DNA from: Myxococcus qinghaiensis | Lineage (GTDB): Bacteria > Myxococcota > Myxococcia > Myxococcales > Myxococcaceae | Direction: 5' to 3' | Length of the DNA stretch: 64,000 nucleotides | NCBI RefSeq assembly: GCF_024198215.1 | Contig: NZ_JAKCFA010000011.1 | Location: 124,001-188,000 of the forward strand | Shown here: piece by piece, positions 38,845 to 47,796 of the stretch | Layout: each line of letters begins with the position of its first letter | Position numbering within the stretch: the first letter of the stretch is position 1 | Program-made: the position numbers and the translations under genes | Notes under the pieces: model-generated | What the model was told of the DNA's origin: nothing | The model's input: the letters and a program-made list of their open reading frames with translations, nothing else | Database searches by the model: none

Positions 38845-40116
38845 ATGGACAAGATTGTCATGAAGGGCGGCGCCGAGCTGCACGGCGAAGTCGTCGTCTC
38901 GGGCGCGAAGAACGCGGCGCTGCCCATCCTCGCCTCCGCGCTGCTGGCGGATGGCACCTCCACCTTCCGCAACGTGCCGGACCTGGCCGACGTGGCCACC
39001 ATGCTCAAGGTGCTGCGCACCATGGGCTGCGACGCGGAGCGGCTCACCGCGCGCAAGAAGGACGTGTGCGAGGTGGGCGTCAACGGGGCCATCACCCCGG
39101 AGGCCCCGTACGATTTGGTGAAGACGATGCGCGCCAGCGTGCTGGTGCTGGGCCCGCTCGTCGCGCGCTTCGGCCGCGCGCGGGTGTCCATGCCCGGCGG
39201 GTGCGCCATCGGCGCGCGCCCCATCGACCAGCACCTCAAGGGCCTCAAGGCCCTGGGCGCGGACATCCACCTGACGGAAGGCTACGTGGAGGCCCGGGCG
39301 AAGCAGCTCAAGGGCGGCACCGTCAACTTCGACGTCATCACCGTCACCGGCACGGAGAACGTGCTGATGGCGGCCGTGCTGGCCAAGGGCCGCACGGTGA
39401 TGGAGAACTGCGCGCGCGAGCCCGAAATCGAGGAGCTGGCCCGGGTGCTCAACAAGATGGGCGCCCGGATTGAAGGCGCCGGCACCTCCATCATCACCGT
39501 CGAAGGCGTGGAGGGCCTCACGCCCGTCGACCACGCCATCCTCCCGGACCGCATCGAGGCGGGCACCCTGCTGGTGGCGGCCGCCATCTCCGGCGGCAAC
39601 GTGCTGGTGAAACACGCCGTCCCCGAGCACCTGGACGCCGTCATCGACAAGCTGCGCGAGGCGGGGTGCACCCTCACCGCCGAGGCCGGCGGCCTGCGCT
39701 GCAAGGCCCCTCGCACCCTCCACTCGGTGAACATCACCACCACCGAGCACCCTGGGTTTCCCACCGACATGCAGGCACAGCTCATGGCGCTCATGTGTGT
39801 GAGCCATGGGACATCCGTCATCAGCGAAAACATCTTCGAGAACCGCTTCATGCACGTCCCGGAGCTGCACCGTCTGGGGGCGGACATCACCATCCAGGGG
39901 CACACCGCGGTGGTGAAGGGTGTGAAGACTCTCAGTGGAGCGCCTGTCATGGCCACGGACCTGCGGGCGAGCGCTTCGCTCATCCTGGCGGGCCTGCGCG
40001 CCGAGGGGCGCACGGACGTCAGCCGCGTCTACCACCTGGACCGGGGCTACGAGCGGCTGGAGCGCAAGCTGCGCGCCCTGGGAGCGGACATCCGGCGCGT
40101 GAAAGCGAAGGCCTGA
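38845..40116 (+). CDS. murA: UDP-N-acetylglucosamine 1-carboxyvinyltransferase
   Basis: First committed step of peptidoglycan synthesis: enolpyruvyl transfer from PEP to UDP-GlcNAc. 423 residues, normal length. N-terminal [19 protein letters not shown] and the catalytic loop [11 protein letters not shown] with Cys 120 (fosfomycin target) are clear, as is C-terminal [23 protein letters not shown] 38845, third gene after prfA and prmC. Confidence 0.97.
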   Translation: MDKIVMKGGAELHGEVVVSGAKNAALPILASALLADGTSTFRNVPDLADVATMLKVLRTMGCDAERLTARKKDVCEVGVNGAITPEAPYDLVKTMRASVLVLGPLVARFGRARVSMPGGCAIGARPIDQHLKGLKALGADIHLTEGYVEARAKQLKGGTVNFDVITVTGTENVLMAAVLAKGRTVMENCAREPEIEELARVLNKMGARIEGAGTSIITVEGVEGLTPVDHAILPDRIEAGTLLVAAAISGGNVLVKHAVPEHLDAVIDKLREAGCTLTAEAGGLRCKAPRTLHSVNITTTEHPGFPTDMQAQLMALMCVSHGTSVISENIFENRFMHVPELHRLGADITIQGHTAVVKGVKTLSGAPVMATDLRASASLILAGLRAEGRTDVSRVYHLDRGYERLERKLRALGADIRRVKAKA

Positions 40117-40156
40117 GGGATTGAGGGCCACGGGGCCGGACGACCCCAGACGGCGC

Positions 40157-40177
40157 GTTGCCAACAGAAGCGGCAAC
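40157..40177. promoter_or_regulatory. Inverted repeat before the zinc-ribbon gene
   Basis: GTTGCC (40157-40162) and GGCAAC (40172-40177), nine bases apart, with a third GGTTGC at 40181. It lies just upstream of a possible promoter and could be an operator; a murA terminator is less likely as there is no T-run. Confidence 0.3.
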
Positions 40178-40182
40178 CTGGG

Positions 40183-40212
40183 TTGCATCCCAAATTTCGC
40201 ACGACCTATCAT
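40183..40212 (+). promoter_or_regulatory. Possible promoter of the zinc-ribbon gene
   Basis: TTGCAT (40183-40188), an 18-bp spacer and TATCAT (40207-40212; five of six consensus bases), 53 bp before the start codon, in an AT-rich patch. Confidence 0.45.
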
Positions 40213-40265
40213 TCTCCGAACCACTGGGGACGCATGTCCCCCATTGAAGGAGATTGACCCGCGCC

Positions 40266-40655
40266 ATGGATTGCCCCAGCTGCAACGTCGAGATGGTTGA
40301 TCTCGAGGGGGATGACCAGACGTTGCGAAAGTGTGGAGATTGCGGCGGACTGTGGATTGACGTCGCGGACCTGAACCGGGTCCTCCTCCACAACAACCTC
40401 ACCGGGCTGGAGAGCCAGGGCGGTAAGGTAGATGCAGAGGCGTTGACCGGCCACTGCCCCGAGTGCCAGGTCGACCTCGTTCGCGTGAATGGTGGCGACC
40501 GCCAGCATCCACTGACCTACGACACCTGCGAGTCCTGCGGCGGCATCTTCCTGGAATCCGAGTTCAAGGATGCCACCAGCGTGAAGGTCGCCGTCGAGGA
40601 GATCATCGCGTTCTTCCGCCACTTCGGTGGCAAGAAGAAGGCGGCCGCCCTCTAG
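40266..40655 (+). CDS. TFIIB-type zinc-ribbon protein
   Basis: 129 residues with two zf-TFIIB-like zinc ribbons: CPSC...CGDCGGLW (about 3-26) and CPEC...CESCGGIF (about 64-94). A short Lys/Ala-rich tail follows. ATG 40266; AAGGAGA 13 bases upstream is a little distant but nothing nearer fits. Such proteins occur widely in Myxococcota without a known role. Monocistronic after murA. Confidence 0.85.
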   Translation: MDCPSCNVEMVDLEGDDQTLRKCGDCGGLWIDVADLNRVLLHNNLTGLESQGGKVDAEALTGHCPECQVDLVRVNGGDRQHPLTYDTCESCGGIFLESEFKDATSVKVAVEEIIAFFRHFGGKKKAAAL

Positions 40656-40682
40656 ACGGCCAGCCGGACAGTCGCCTCCGGT

Positions 40683-41522
40683 TCAGGGTTGGCCGCGGAA
40701 GGCGCGGCCCCACTCCTCGGCCACCGCGCCGTCGAGTTCCAGCGTGGCTCCAGCCGAGGTGGCCCCTTCCGGGGCGGCCTTCTGGAGGCGCACCGTCACC
40801 TTTCCTCGCCCTGGCACCTCCAGCGTGAGTCGGGAACCGGACAGGGCATAGCTGCCCGTCACGGTGCTCGGCTCACCATCCTCCAGCGGCTCGTGGGTGA
40901 AGCGGTACGTCCCGTCGACGAAGATGGACAGGAAGCGCTCCGGGGCGCCGGCCATGCCGCTGAACCACGTCCCCAGCAGGGGCGCCAGCCGCGCGTCGTA
41001 GCGCAGGCGGGGCGCCAGCCACGTGCCGTTGAGCGCCTTGCCTCCCGAGTAGAAGATCAGGTCGGTGACGCAGACCGGGGCGCCCTCGTCGGCGCCGGGG
41101 AAGCGCTCGGCCACCTCCAGCGTGAAGCGGTTGCCCGTGAGGGAGGGGCTGATGGGGACCGCCTGGAGGCCGCGCTTGTCCTCCACCTTGAGGCTCTTGG
41201 CGGAGTCCACGCTGGTGAGGGTGAGCTTCTTCGCGCGGGCGTGGGCCTTGTACGCGGCCTTGTCCGTCCCATCGCCCGTGTAGACGCGCACCTCGTCGAT
41301 GGTGACGACGTCCTTGAAGCCGATGGTGACGGGGGCCGGGGTGGCACCGGTGGCGCACCACGCGGTGGTGTCGCGGCCGTCGAGCAGGTGGAGGGGCGAG
41401 TAACGCTCGGGCTGACGCTCGCGCTCCAGGTAGTCGGAGGCCTGGGCATACCCCGGCGGGGCCGTGGACGCGGCGGGAGCGGCGGTGGAGAGCAGCAGCA
41501 GGGCGAGGGGGAGGCGGCTCAT
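40683..41522 (-). CDS. Secreted discoidin/NADase-type glycan-binding-like protein
   Basis: 279 residues, signal peptide about 1-20 (LPLALLLLSTAAPAAS). The N-terminal domain (SDYLERERQPERYSPLHLLD, then GRDTTAWCATG) resembles the F5/8-type galactose-binding fold described in NADase-type glycan-binding proteins. The C-terminal half (GTWLAPRLRYDARLAPLLGT onward) looks like a lipocalin-type or beta-sandwich domain. Probably outer-surface or periplasmic. Family call is tentative; no operon partner. Confidence 0.65.
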   Translation of the reverse strand: MSRLPLALLLLSTAAPAASTAPPGYAQASDYLERERQPERYSPLHLLDGRDTTAWCATGATPAPVTIGFKDVVTIDEVRVYTGDGTDKAAYKAHARAKKLTLTSVDSAKSLKVEDKRGLQAVPISPSLTGNRFTLEVAERFPGADEGAPVCVTDLIFYSGGKALNGTWLAPRLRYDARLAPLLGTWFSGMAGAPERFLSIFVDGTYRFTHEPLEDGEPSTVTGSYALSGSRLTLEVPGRGKVTVRLQKAAPEGATSAGATLELDGAVAEEWGRAFRGQP

Positions 41523-41699
41523 GGCCCCATCTTGGATCGCTCCACGCGGGTGGCTCCAGTCCCTGGCCAGGAAGGCCGTGCCGAGGGAGGCCAGAGGTCC
41601 ACCTTGCTACACGGATGAAAGCACGGGCCCGGGTGTTGGGGTGCTTGACACCCGGACGCCGCGAGGAAGTGATGCGGCCCGATGCGGAGAGAAAACGTG

Positions 41700-43658
41700 A
41701 TGCGACGCTGGGGGTGGGTCTGTGTGCTGGCCGCGACGCTGGTCGCCTGCAAGGACGACAAGCCGAGCGAGGTGCCCGACGCGGGGCCCGTGGAGACGGG
41801 GCCTTCCGCTCTCACGGAGCAGGAGCCCAACGAGCGGCCCGAGCAGGCCCTGGAGCTGACGCGGGACAGCGTCGTGACGGCGGACCTGGCGGCCCAGCCG
41901 AACAAGGCGGACGAGGACTGGTATCGGCTCGCGCCCCCTGCCCCCCGCGTGGCGGACGTCACCGTGTCCGGGTTGCCCGGCGGAGACATCACCCTGGAGG
42001 TCTATGACCGGGACCGCAACCGGCTGGCCGCCATCAACAGCGAGGGCGATGGCAAGCCGGAGCGCTTCCCGAACCTCTACGTGGAGGGCGAGCGCTGGCT
42101 GCGCGTGGCCCCCGCGCGCAAGGGCGTGGGCGGGGCCTACACCCTCACCGTGAAGATGCGCGCCGCGAACGACGGCGAGGAGCATGAGCCCAACGACAGG
42201 GCGGTGGACGCGATTGCGCTCCCCCTGGGCCAGACGGTGACGGCGTTCCTGGGACACGCGGGCGACGAGGACTGGTACCGGGTGGAGCTGCCGGAGACCG
42301 CCGCGCCCACGAGCGCGCCCGCGGGCAACGACGCGGACTCGGGTGCCGGGGGCACGGCGCCCCAGGGAGCCTCGGCTCCGGGTGAAGCACCCGCGGAGGG
42401 AGCGACGCCGCCTCCTCCGAGCCCCGTGCCTGGCTCGGAGAGCGGCGCGGCCACCGGGACGCCCGAGGAGGGCGCGGCTCCGTTGGAGACGCCCCCCTCC
42501 CCCACCGGCACGTTCGGTGGGGGTGAGCCTCCCGCCGCGCCTGTCCCGGAGACGGGCGTGGCGCAGGTGACGGACGCGGGAGTGGCGGCGCCTCCGCCCG
42601 AGCCTCCCTCGGTGGCGCTGAAGATCGACCTGTCGGCGGTGGAGGGCGTGCGGCCGGAAGTCTCCGTGCTGTCCGCGGCCGAGGCGCCCCTGTTCTCGCT
42701 GCGTGGCAAGGAGGGCGAGGCCCTGACGCTGCGCAACATCGGAGTGCGCGCGACGGACCGGGTGGTCTACGTGGTGGTGAAGGGCGGCTGGACGGGGGCG
42801 GGCAAGGAAGCGCGCCGCACGTTCAACGCGGGCACGCCGTACACGCTCACCGTGACGCAGGAGGAGGCCGGGGCGAACGCGGAGCTGGAGCCCAATGACG
42901 AGCTGTACAAGGCCACGCCGCTGACGGCCGGCGGGTACCGCGAGGGGTTCCTGGCGCCCAAGGGTGACGTGGACCACTTCGTGCTGCGCACGACGGAGCC
43001 GGTGCTGGCGAAGGTGGAGCTGTCCGGCGTGGAGCGCCTGGACCTGGTGCTGTCCATGGTGGAGCCGCCGCAGGGTGACGGGCAGCAGGAGACGGTGCTC
43101 CTGCGAGCCAATGACGGCGCAGTGAAGGAGCCCGAGCGCCTCAACAACGTCTCGTGCACCGGCGCCTGCTACTTCCGCGTGGAGGGCGCGTCGCGCAAGG
43201 TGGAGGGCAAGTGGGTGAAGGACTTCGAGAACGCGGAGCAGCCCTACCGAATCACCGTCACCACGGTGCCGGACAACGGCGGCGAGGAGCGCGAGCCGAA
43301 CAACACGGTGGAGCGCGCGCAGGAGCTGACGTTGGGCAAGGCGGTGCGCGGCACGGTGTTCCCGGTGAAGGACACGGACTACTACCGGGTGGACCTGTCG
43401 GACCGGCCGGTGCGCACGCCGCTCAGGGCGACGCTGCTGGGCATCCTGAAGGTGGACGTGGGCCTGTACCTGCACCGCGTGCAGCCGGACGGGAAGCTGT
43501 CGCTGGTGCAGACGGCGGACCGCGCCAAGGGAGACCAGCCAGAGAGCATCCGCTTCAGCGCGGAGCCCGGCGTCTACATCTTCGAGGTGCGTGACGCGAA
43601 GAACCGCGAGGCCAACTTCCAGGACTCGTACCAGCTCACCGTCGAAGAGGGCGAGTAG
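41700..43658 (+). CDS. Lipoprotein with four PPC-type domains
   Basis: 652 residues from ATG 41700. Signal with lipobox LVAC (about Cys 17). Four repeats begin with an EPN motif and contain a D-x-DWYR-like strand: EPNERPEQALEL/DEDWYRL, EPNDRAVDAIAL/DEDWYRVEL, EPNDELYKATPL/DVDHFVL and EPNNTVERAQEL/DTDYYRVDL, typical of bacterial pre-peptidase C-terminal domains. A Pro/Gly/Ala/Thr-rich linker of about 90 residues splits the second copy. Such domains bind ligands or serve as surface modules. Single gene; a hairpin follows. Confidence 0.8.
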   Translation: MRRWGWVCVLAATLVACKDDKPSEVPDAGPVETGPSALTEQEPNERPEQALELTRDSVVTADLAAQPNKADEDWYRLAPPAPRVADVTVSGLPGGDITLEVYDRDRNRLAAINSEGDGKPERFPNLYVEGERWLRVAPARKGVGGAYTLTVKMRAANDGEEHEPNDRAVDAIALPLGQTVTAFLGHAGDEDWYRVELPETAAPTSAPAGNDADSGAGGTAPQGASAPGEAPAEGATPPPPSPVPGSESGAATGTPEEGAAPLETPPSPTGTFGGGEPPAAPVPETGVAQVTDAGVAAPPPEPPSVALKIDLSAVEGVRPEVSVLSAAEAPLFSLRGKEGEALTLRNIGVRATDRVVYVVVKGGWTGAGKEARRTFNAGTPYTLTVTQEEAGANAELEPNDELYKATPLTAGGYREGFLAPKGDVDHFVLRTTEPVLAKVELSGVERLDLVLSMVEPPQGDGQQETVLLRANDGAVKEPERLNNVSCTGACYFRVEGASRKVEGKWVKDFENAEQPYRITVTTVPDNGGEEREPNNTVERAQELTLGKAVRGTVFPVKDTDYYRVDLSDRPVRTPLRATLLGILKVDVGLYLHRVQPDGKLSLVQTADRAKGDQPESIRFSAEPGVYIFEVRDAKNREANFQDSYQLTVEEGE

Positions 43659-43950
43659 TCGAGGCGGAGGGACACGCGCGGGACGGTGGTCTTCTCGCGC
43701 GCGGCCCAGGGCCGACGGGGAGAACACCTCCCCGTGGAGGGGGCGGGTTCTTCCATGACAAACGCTGGTGGGCCCTGGGCTTGAAGTACGAGGCCCCCTT
43801 GGGTCGTCTCCGCCGACTTCGTGATGGCAGACGTCTGGGATTACTCCTTCTCGCACGCGGAGCGGTGAGAGCCGAGGACTCGGCGTCATGTTCGACGCGA
43901 TGAAGAGCGGTGGGCTCGTCACGCGCGCGTCAATTCACGAAGATGCGCGC
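43659..43950. other. Intergenic region with a weak coding remnant
   Basis: About 290 bp. One plus-strand reading ends ADFVMADVWDYSFSHAER before TGA at 43866-43868, which looks protein-like but has no start or ribosome binding site. It may be a remnant or chance. Otherwise only the hairpin at 43715-43735 is notable. Confidence 0.3.
43715..43735 (+). terminator. Hairpin after the PPC lipoprotein gene
   Basis: ACGGGGAG (43715-43722) and CTCCCCGT (43728-43735) form a perfect 8-bp stem with a 5-nt loop, about 57 bp past the stop codon. No T-run. Confidence 0.5.
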
Positions 43951-46900
43951 ATGAGACCGAATGGAGCGCTGTGGGGTGCGCTGTGGGTGTTGGCGGGGAG
44001 TTGTAGTCCGGTGATGTCGGAGGGCGGGGTGCCGGTCGAGCGCAACTCACCCGAGCTGGAATCACAGCTGCAATCACGTCCGGACTCCTGGCCAGCATAT
44101 CCGGTGAGAGATATTGGCGAAGTGCCCCTGGAGTTCCAGGAGCGTCGCGCCATGCCTTGGACATATACGTATCCCGAGTACGCCACGGAGGTGATGCTCT
44201 TCGCGGCGGCCCGCTCTCCCTACGGAAGAGAGCTTTGGGTCAGCGACGGAAGCCGGGAAGGGACCCGCGTGATGAAGGACATCGCGGTCGGCCCTGACAG
44301 CGCCTACTTGGGCGACGCGACAGTCCTGGGAAGGAACCTGCTCTTCCTCGCGGGGGACGGACCTTATTTCCCAGGAGGAATCGCCGCGGACATGGCCTTG
44401 TGGAAGACGGACGGCACGGAGGAGGGCACCGTCCGGGTGAAAGAGCTGCTGACAGGAGAGGAGTACGGAAGCTCGGCGGTGTTCCCGGGCTTCGGTTTCG
44501 ACGACCAGGCGCTCCTCGTGGTGAATCGCTCTCAAGGGCAAGGCGAGCTCTGGGCCACGGATGGAACGCCCGGGGGGAGTCACCTGCTGACAGACTCCTC
44601 GGGGAGCGCGAACAGGGTGAGATTCGGCAGCGGCTCGTTCGAGCTCGCGGGCGTGAGGTACGTCACCGCCTTTCAGGCCGGCGTGCCGCGCCCCCGTTTG
44701 TGGCGGACCGATTTCACTCCCGCCGGCACCTCGTTGGCCCTCCTCGGCGAGACGCCCTATTCCATGCAGACGTTCGTGCCTGTCGGACAATATGCCTACA
44801 TGTTCGCGTCGGATCCCACCCACGGACACGAACTCTGGCGAATGGATGGAACGGATACGGGAACGACGCTCGTGAAGGACATCTACCCGGGCCCTCTCAA
44901 TGGCATCCCCAACTGGCAATACACCGGCATGCCCGCCAGCAGTTCCATGGTGCGAATCGACGGCACCCTCTACTTCACGGGAGTCGATCAGGAAGAGAAC
45001 GTAGAGCTCTGGAAGAGTGACGGGACGGAAGCGGGGACGGTGCTCGTGAAGGATATCTGCCCGGGCACCACGGGGTCCTATCTCCACTCGTTCCGGAACA
45101 TGAATGGCATCCTCTACTTCGTGGCGACCTCGGGCTATGTGACGATTCCAGGCCCCACGGAAGACGACCCCACCACCACGCTCTGGGACACGGAACTGTG
45201 GCGCAGCGACGGCACGACGGCGGGAACGTACCAGGTGAAGGATATCAACCCAGGCCCGAGACGCGGCGTGGTCGGCGGCCTCACGGTCGTGGGCCCCCAC
45301 CTCTACTTCCAGGGACGGACGCCCGAGCACGGTGTCGAGCTGTGGACCAGCGACGGAACCGAGGAAGGGACCTTCATGGTGAAGGACGCCGCGCCCGGTC
45401 CGCTCGACTCGATGGCCGAGGTCGCGGGTTGGGATGACGGGGGCATCTATTTCTACGCCGACGTGGATGGGAACGACCGCACCCACTCGGGCACCTGGCT
45501 TTGGGTGACGGACGGGACGCCGGGTGGCGCGGTCCCCGTGAAGCATGTCACCACGGCCTCCACTCCATCGCATCCGCAGCACCTGACCGATGTGGATGGC
45601 ACCCTCGTGTTCTGGGCACAGGAAGGCACGCCCGACACGTTCCGACTCTGGAAGAGCCAGGGCGCACGCAGTGGGACGGTGCGAATCTCCGACCTGGATC
45701 CGGGCGGAAAGGTCACCTCCGAGCAGCGTTTCGCGCTGACGGCGTTCCGCAGCCGCGTGTACTTCACGGCCCGGGACGGCGCGGCCTGGACCATCTGGTC
45801 CTCGGGCCTCACGCCGGGAAGCCAGACGCGGGTGACAGGGGGCGAGCTCGTCGGCTCGCCCGTGGCCCTGGGCGAGTGGCTGTACTTCCTCGCGAGCGCC
45901 GATGGCGCCGTGGCGCTCTGGCGGGTCGGCGCGGCGGGAACAGGCGCCGAGCGTGTCGCCGAGTTGGGAACCGCCAGCGGCAAGCGCTTCGGTCCGCTGG
46001 GGACTTTCGGCGGCTCGCTTGTCTTCGGCGTGGGCTCGGGCCTTCAGTCCACGCTGTGGAAGAGCGACGGGACGCCCGCGGGGACGGGGCCACTCCGGGC
46101 CATCCACGCGCTGGGCGACATGCCCGCGTTCTCCTTCGTCGAGTCGAACGGGTCGCTCTATTTCCTGGCCTCGTCGACGACGGCCAACGTCCGAGACCTC
46201 TGGAGAAGCGATGGAACAGCGGAAGGGACAGCGCCCGTCACCTCCTTCAACACGTCGTCTGATATCAGCCGCCCTGCCCTGTCGCTCATCGGCGGACGCC
46301 TCGTGGCCCACGTCGAGGGGCGCATCTGGGCGAGCGATGGCACGGCGGCGGGCACGGTCGCCATCAGCCCTTCGGGCCTCACCCTGTCGGGAGAACGCCC
46401 CGTGGTGGCTGGCACCCTCGCCTACTTCACCGCGAAGGATGACACCACCGGCTGGGAGCTGTGGAAGACGGACGGCACCGTGGCGGGAACGACCCTGGTG
46501 ATGGATGTCCAGCCCGGCCCCACGGGCTCCAATCCCGAGCAACTGCGAGCCCTGGGGAACCGGCTCGTGTTCTCCGCCTGGGATGGCGTGTCGGGCTTCG
46601 AGCCCTGGACGACGGATGGGACGCTGGCCGGGACTCACAGACTCGCGGATGTGCAGCCCGGGGACCCAGGTTCGACGCCACGGTCCTTCATGCCCGCCGG
46701 CGACCACCTCTACTTCACCGCCGACCTGGATGAGCGAGGACGTGAGCTATGGGCCGTGGGCCCCGAGCACTTCGACACAGTCCCCCCTTCCATCACCTGC
46801 CCGGCGGACGTGGTGGTGGACGCGGGAGGCCGAGCCAGGCGCTATGTCGAATTCGGCATGGCGGAGGCATGGGATGACGTCTCCGAGGTCGAGGTGACCT

Positions 46901-47397
46901 CGTTGCCCCGCTCCGTCACCCGGTTCACCGTGGGGACGACGCCCGTGGTGTTCACCGCCCGGGACGGCGCGGGCAATACCGCGACCTGTGAGATGCGGGT
47001 GACGGTGCTGGGCCCTCCCTCGTCCGAGGATGGAGGCACCACGCTTCCCGACGCGGGAGCGCATACGCCCGACTCCGGTCCGGAGGAAACGGACGCGGGA
47101 GAGGAGCCTTCCGACGCCGGTACCGTGTCCCCGGACGCGGGTGACGTAGTCCCGGATGCAGGGGCTGTGTCCTCCGACGCGGGTGACGGAGTCCCGGATG
47201 CAGGGGCCGTGTCCCCCGACGCGGGCCCAGGTGGGGCTGATGCGGGACACGAACCGGACATCACGCGCGACGAGCCGAAGGGCGGCGGATGCTCCACGAG
47301 CCCGACGGGCCTCTCACTGCTCTGGGGCTTGCTGTTCCTGATGGGAGGCCCCTTGCGACGTCGACGGGCCGCGCGCGGCCACGACTCCCCGCACTAG
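43951..47397 (+). CDS. ELWxxDGT-repeat/HYR secreted protein with MYXO-CTERM-like signal
   Basis: 1148 residues from ATG 43951. Signal sequence about 1-18 ending LAGSC; whether it is lipidated is unclear. Residues about 80-940 hold roughly 17 repeats of the ELWKSDGTxxGTxLVKD type, predicted to form beta-propellers. A HYR domain follows (PPSITCPADVVVDAGG... TARDGAGNTATCEM), then a Asp/Ala/Gly stalk with PDAG repeats, then GGGCSTSPTG, a hydrophobic helix and RRRRAARG: the MYXO-CTERM layout. Likely surface-anchored or released. Codon choice is less GC-biased in the first third than in neighbours. Partner unknown. Confidence 0.88.
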   Translation: MRPNGALWGALWVLAGSCSPVMSEGGVPVERNSPELESQLQSRPDSWPAYPVRDIGEVPLEFQERRAMPWTYTYPEYATEVMLFAAARSPYGRELWVSDGSREGTRVMKDIAVGPDSAYLGDATVLGRNLLFLAGDGPYFPGGIAADMALWKTDGTEEGTVRVKELLTGEEYGSSAVFPGFGFDDQALLVVNRSQGQGELWATDGTPGGSHLLTDSSGSANRVRFGSGSFELAGVRYVTAFQAGVPRPRLWRTDFTPAGTSLALLGETPYSMQTFVPVGQYAYMFASDPTHGHELWRMDGTDTGTTLVKDIYPGPLNGIPNWQYTGMPASSSMVRIDGTLYFTGVDQEENVELWKSDGTEAGTVLVKDICPGTTGSYLHSFRNMNGILYFVATSGYVTIPGPTEDDPTTTLWDTELWRSDGTTAGTYQVKDINPGPRRGVVGGLTVVGPHLYFQGRTPEHGVELWTSDGTEEGTFMVKDAAPGPLDSMAEVAGWDDGGIYFYADVDGNDRTHSGTWLWVTDGTPGGAVPVKHVTTASTPSHPQHLTDVDGTLVFWAQEGTPDTFRLWKSQGARSGTVRISDLDPGGKVTSEQRFALTAFRSRVYFTARDGAAWTIWSSGLTPGSQTRVTGGELVGSPVALGEWLYFLASADGAVALWRVGAAGTGAERVAELGTASGKRFGPLGTFGGSLVFGVGSGLQSTLWKSDGTPAGTGPLRAIHALGDMPAFSFVESNGSLYFLASSTTANVRDLWRSDGTAEGTAPVTSFNTSSDISRPALSLIGGRLVAHVEGRIWASDGTAAGTVAISPSGLTLSGERPVVAGTLAYFTAKDDTTGWELWKTDGTVAGTTLVMDVQPGPTGSNPEQLRALGNRLVFSAWDGVSGFEPWTTDGTLAGTHRLADVQPGDPGSTPRSFMPAGDHLYFTADLDERGRELWAVGPEHFDTVPPSITCPADVVVDAGGRARRYVEFGMAEAWDDVSEVEVTSLPRSVTRFTVGTTPVVFTARDGAGNTATCEMRVTVLGPPSSEDGGTTLPDAGAHTPDSGPEETDAGEEPSDAGTVSPDAGDVVPDAGAVSSDAGDGVPDAGAVSPDAGPGGADAGHEPDITRDEPKGGGCSTSPTGLSLLWGLLFLMGGPLRRRRAARGHDSPH
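47125..47226 (+). repeat. 42-bp tandem repeat in the stalk of the ELWxxDGT gene
   Basis: Units 47125-47166 and 47167-47208 differ at a few bases, followed by a partial unit to about 47226. Each encodes VSPDAGDxVPDAGA. Copy number may vary between strains and set stalk length. Confidence 0.8.
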
Positions 47398-47796
47398 CCT
47401 CATCAACCCACCACTCCGACGGGCGCCTCGCACGGGCGCCCGTCTCAAGGACCACGGGACTTGAACCCGTGGGCAGGGCGATACGATAGGAAACCTCAAG
47501 CGGTTCTTGTGCCGCCCCATCCCGTCTTGTCCCGTTCTCGGCCCCGCTGGAGGGGCAACACTGGGGCACGGGCATACGTGAGACCGCGGTCGGCGGGCCC
47601 GCGTGGAAAGGGCGGCTCGGCCGGTGGCTGTGATTCCACGAGCCCCGCGCTGACGGCGTGGCTGCGCTTCCTCCCCATCCCCACCGTCCTCCGACGGCAT
47701 GTCACACCAGTGTCGCCACACAACTGAGACATGCCGCGTCACGCTTGCGTCAGGCGCATATGCTATCCCCCGGAATTCTTCACTTGGAGGAAACAC
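47398..47796. other. Intergenic region with a tRNA-like remnant
   Basis: About 400 bp with no credible gene. It holds the T-arm-like hairpin at 47452-47472 and, at its right end, the ribosome binding site of the next gene. No promoter hexamers are clear. Confidence 0.55.
47452..47472 (-). other. Isolated tRNA T-arm-like hairpin
   Basis: On the minus strand CCACGGG-TTCAAGT-CCCGTGG has the stem and 7-nt TTCRANN loop of a tRNA T-arm. No matching 5' acceptor or anticodon arm lies within 100 nt upstream, so this is not a functional tRNA. It could be a remnant, an attachment-site scar or coincidence. Confidence 0.35.

Noticed and set aside
41607..43922. 771-codon minus-strand open frame opposite the PPC lipoprotein gene
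   Set aside because: Shadow with Arg/His/Val-rich composition; no recognisable domain.
44074..46707. 877-codon minus-strand open frame opposite the ELWxxDGT gene
   Set aside because: Arg/Gly/His-rich and without motifs; the plus-strand reading shows clear repeats.
47440..47520. Complete tRNA gene on the minus strand
   Set aside because: Only a T-arm is present; no acceptor partner (AAGGACC) or anticodon arm lies upstream.
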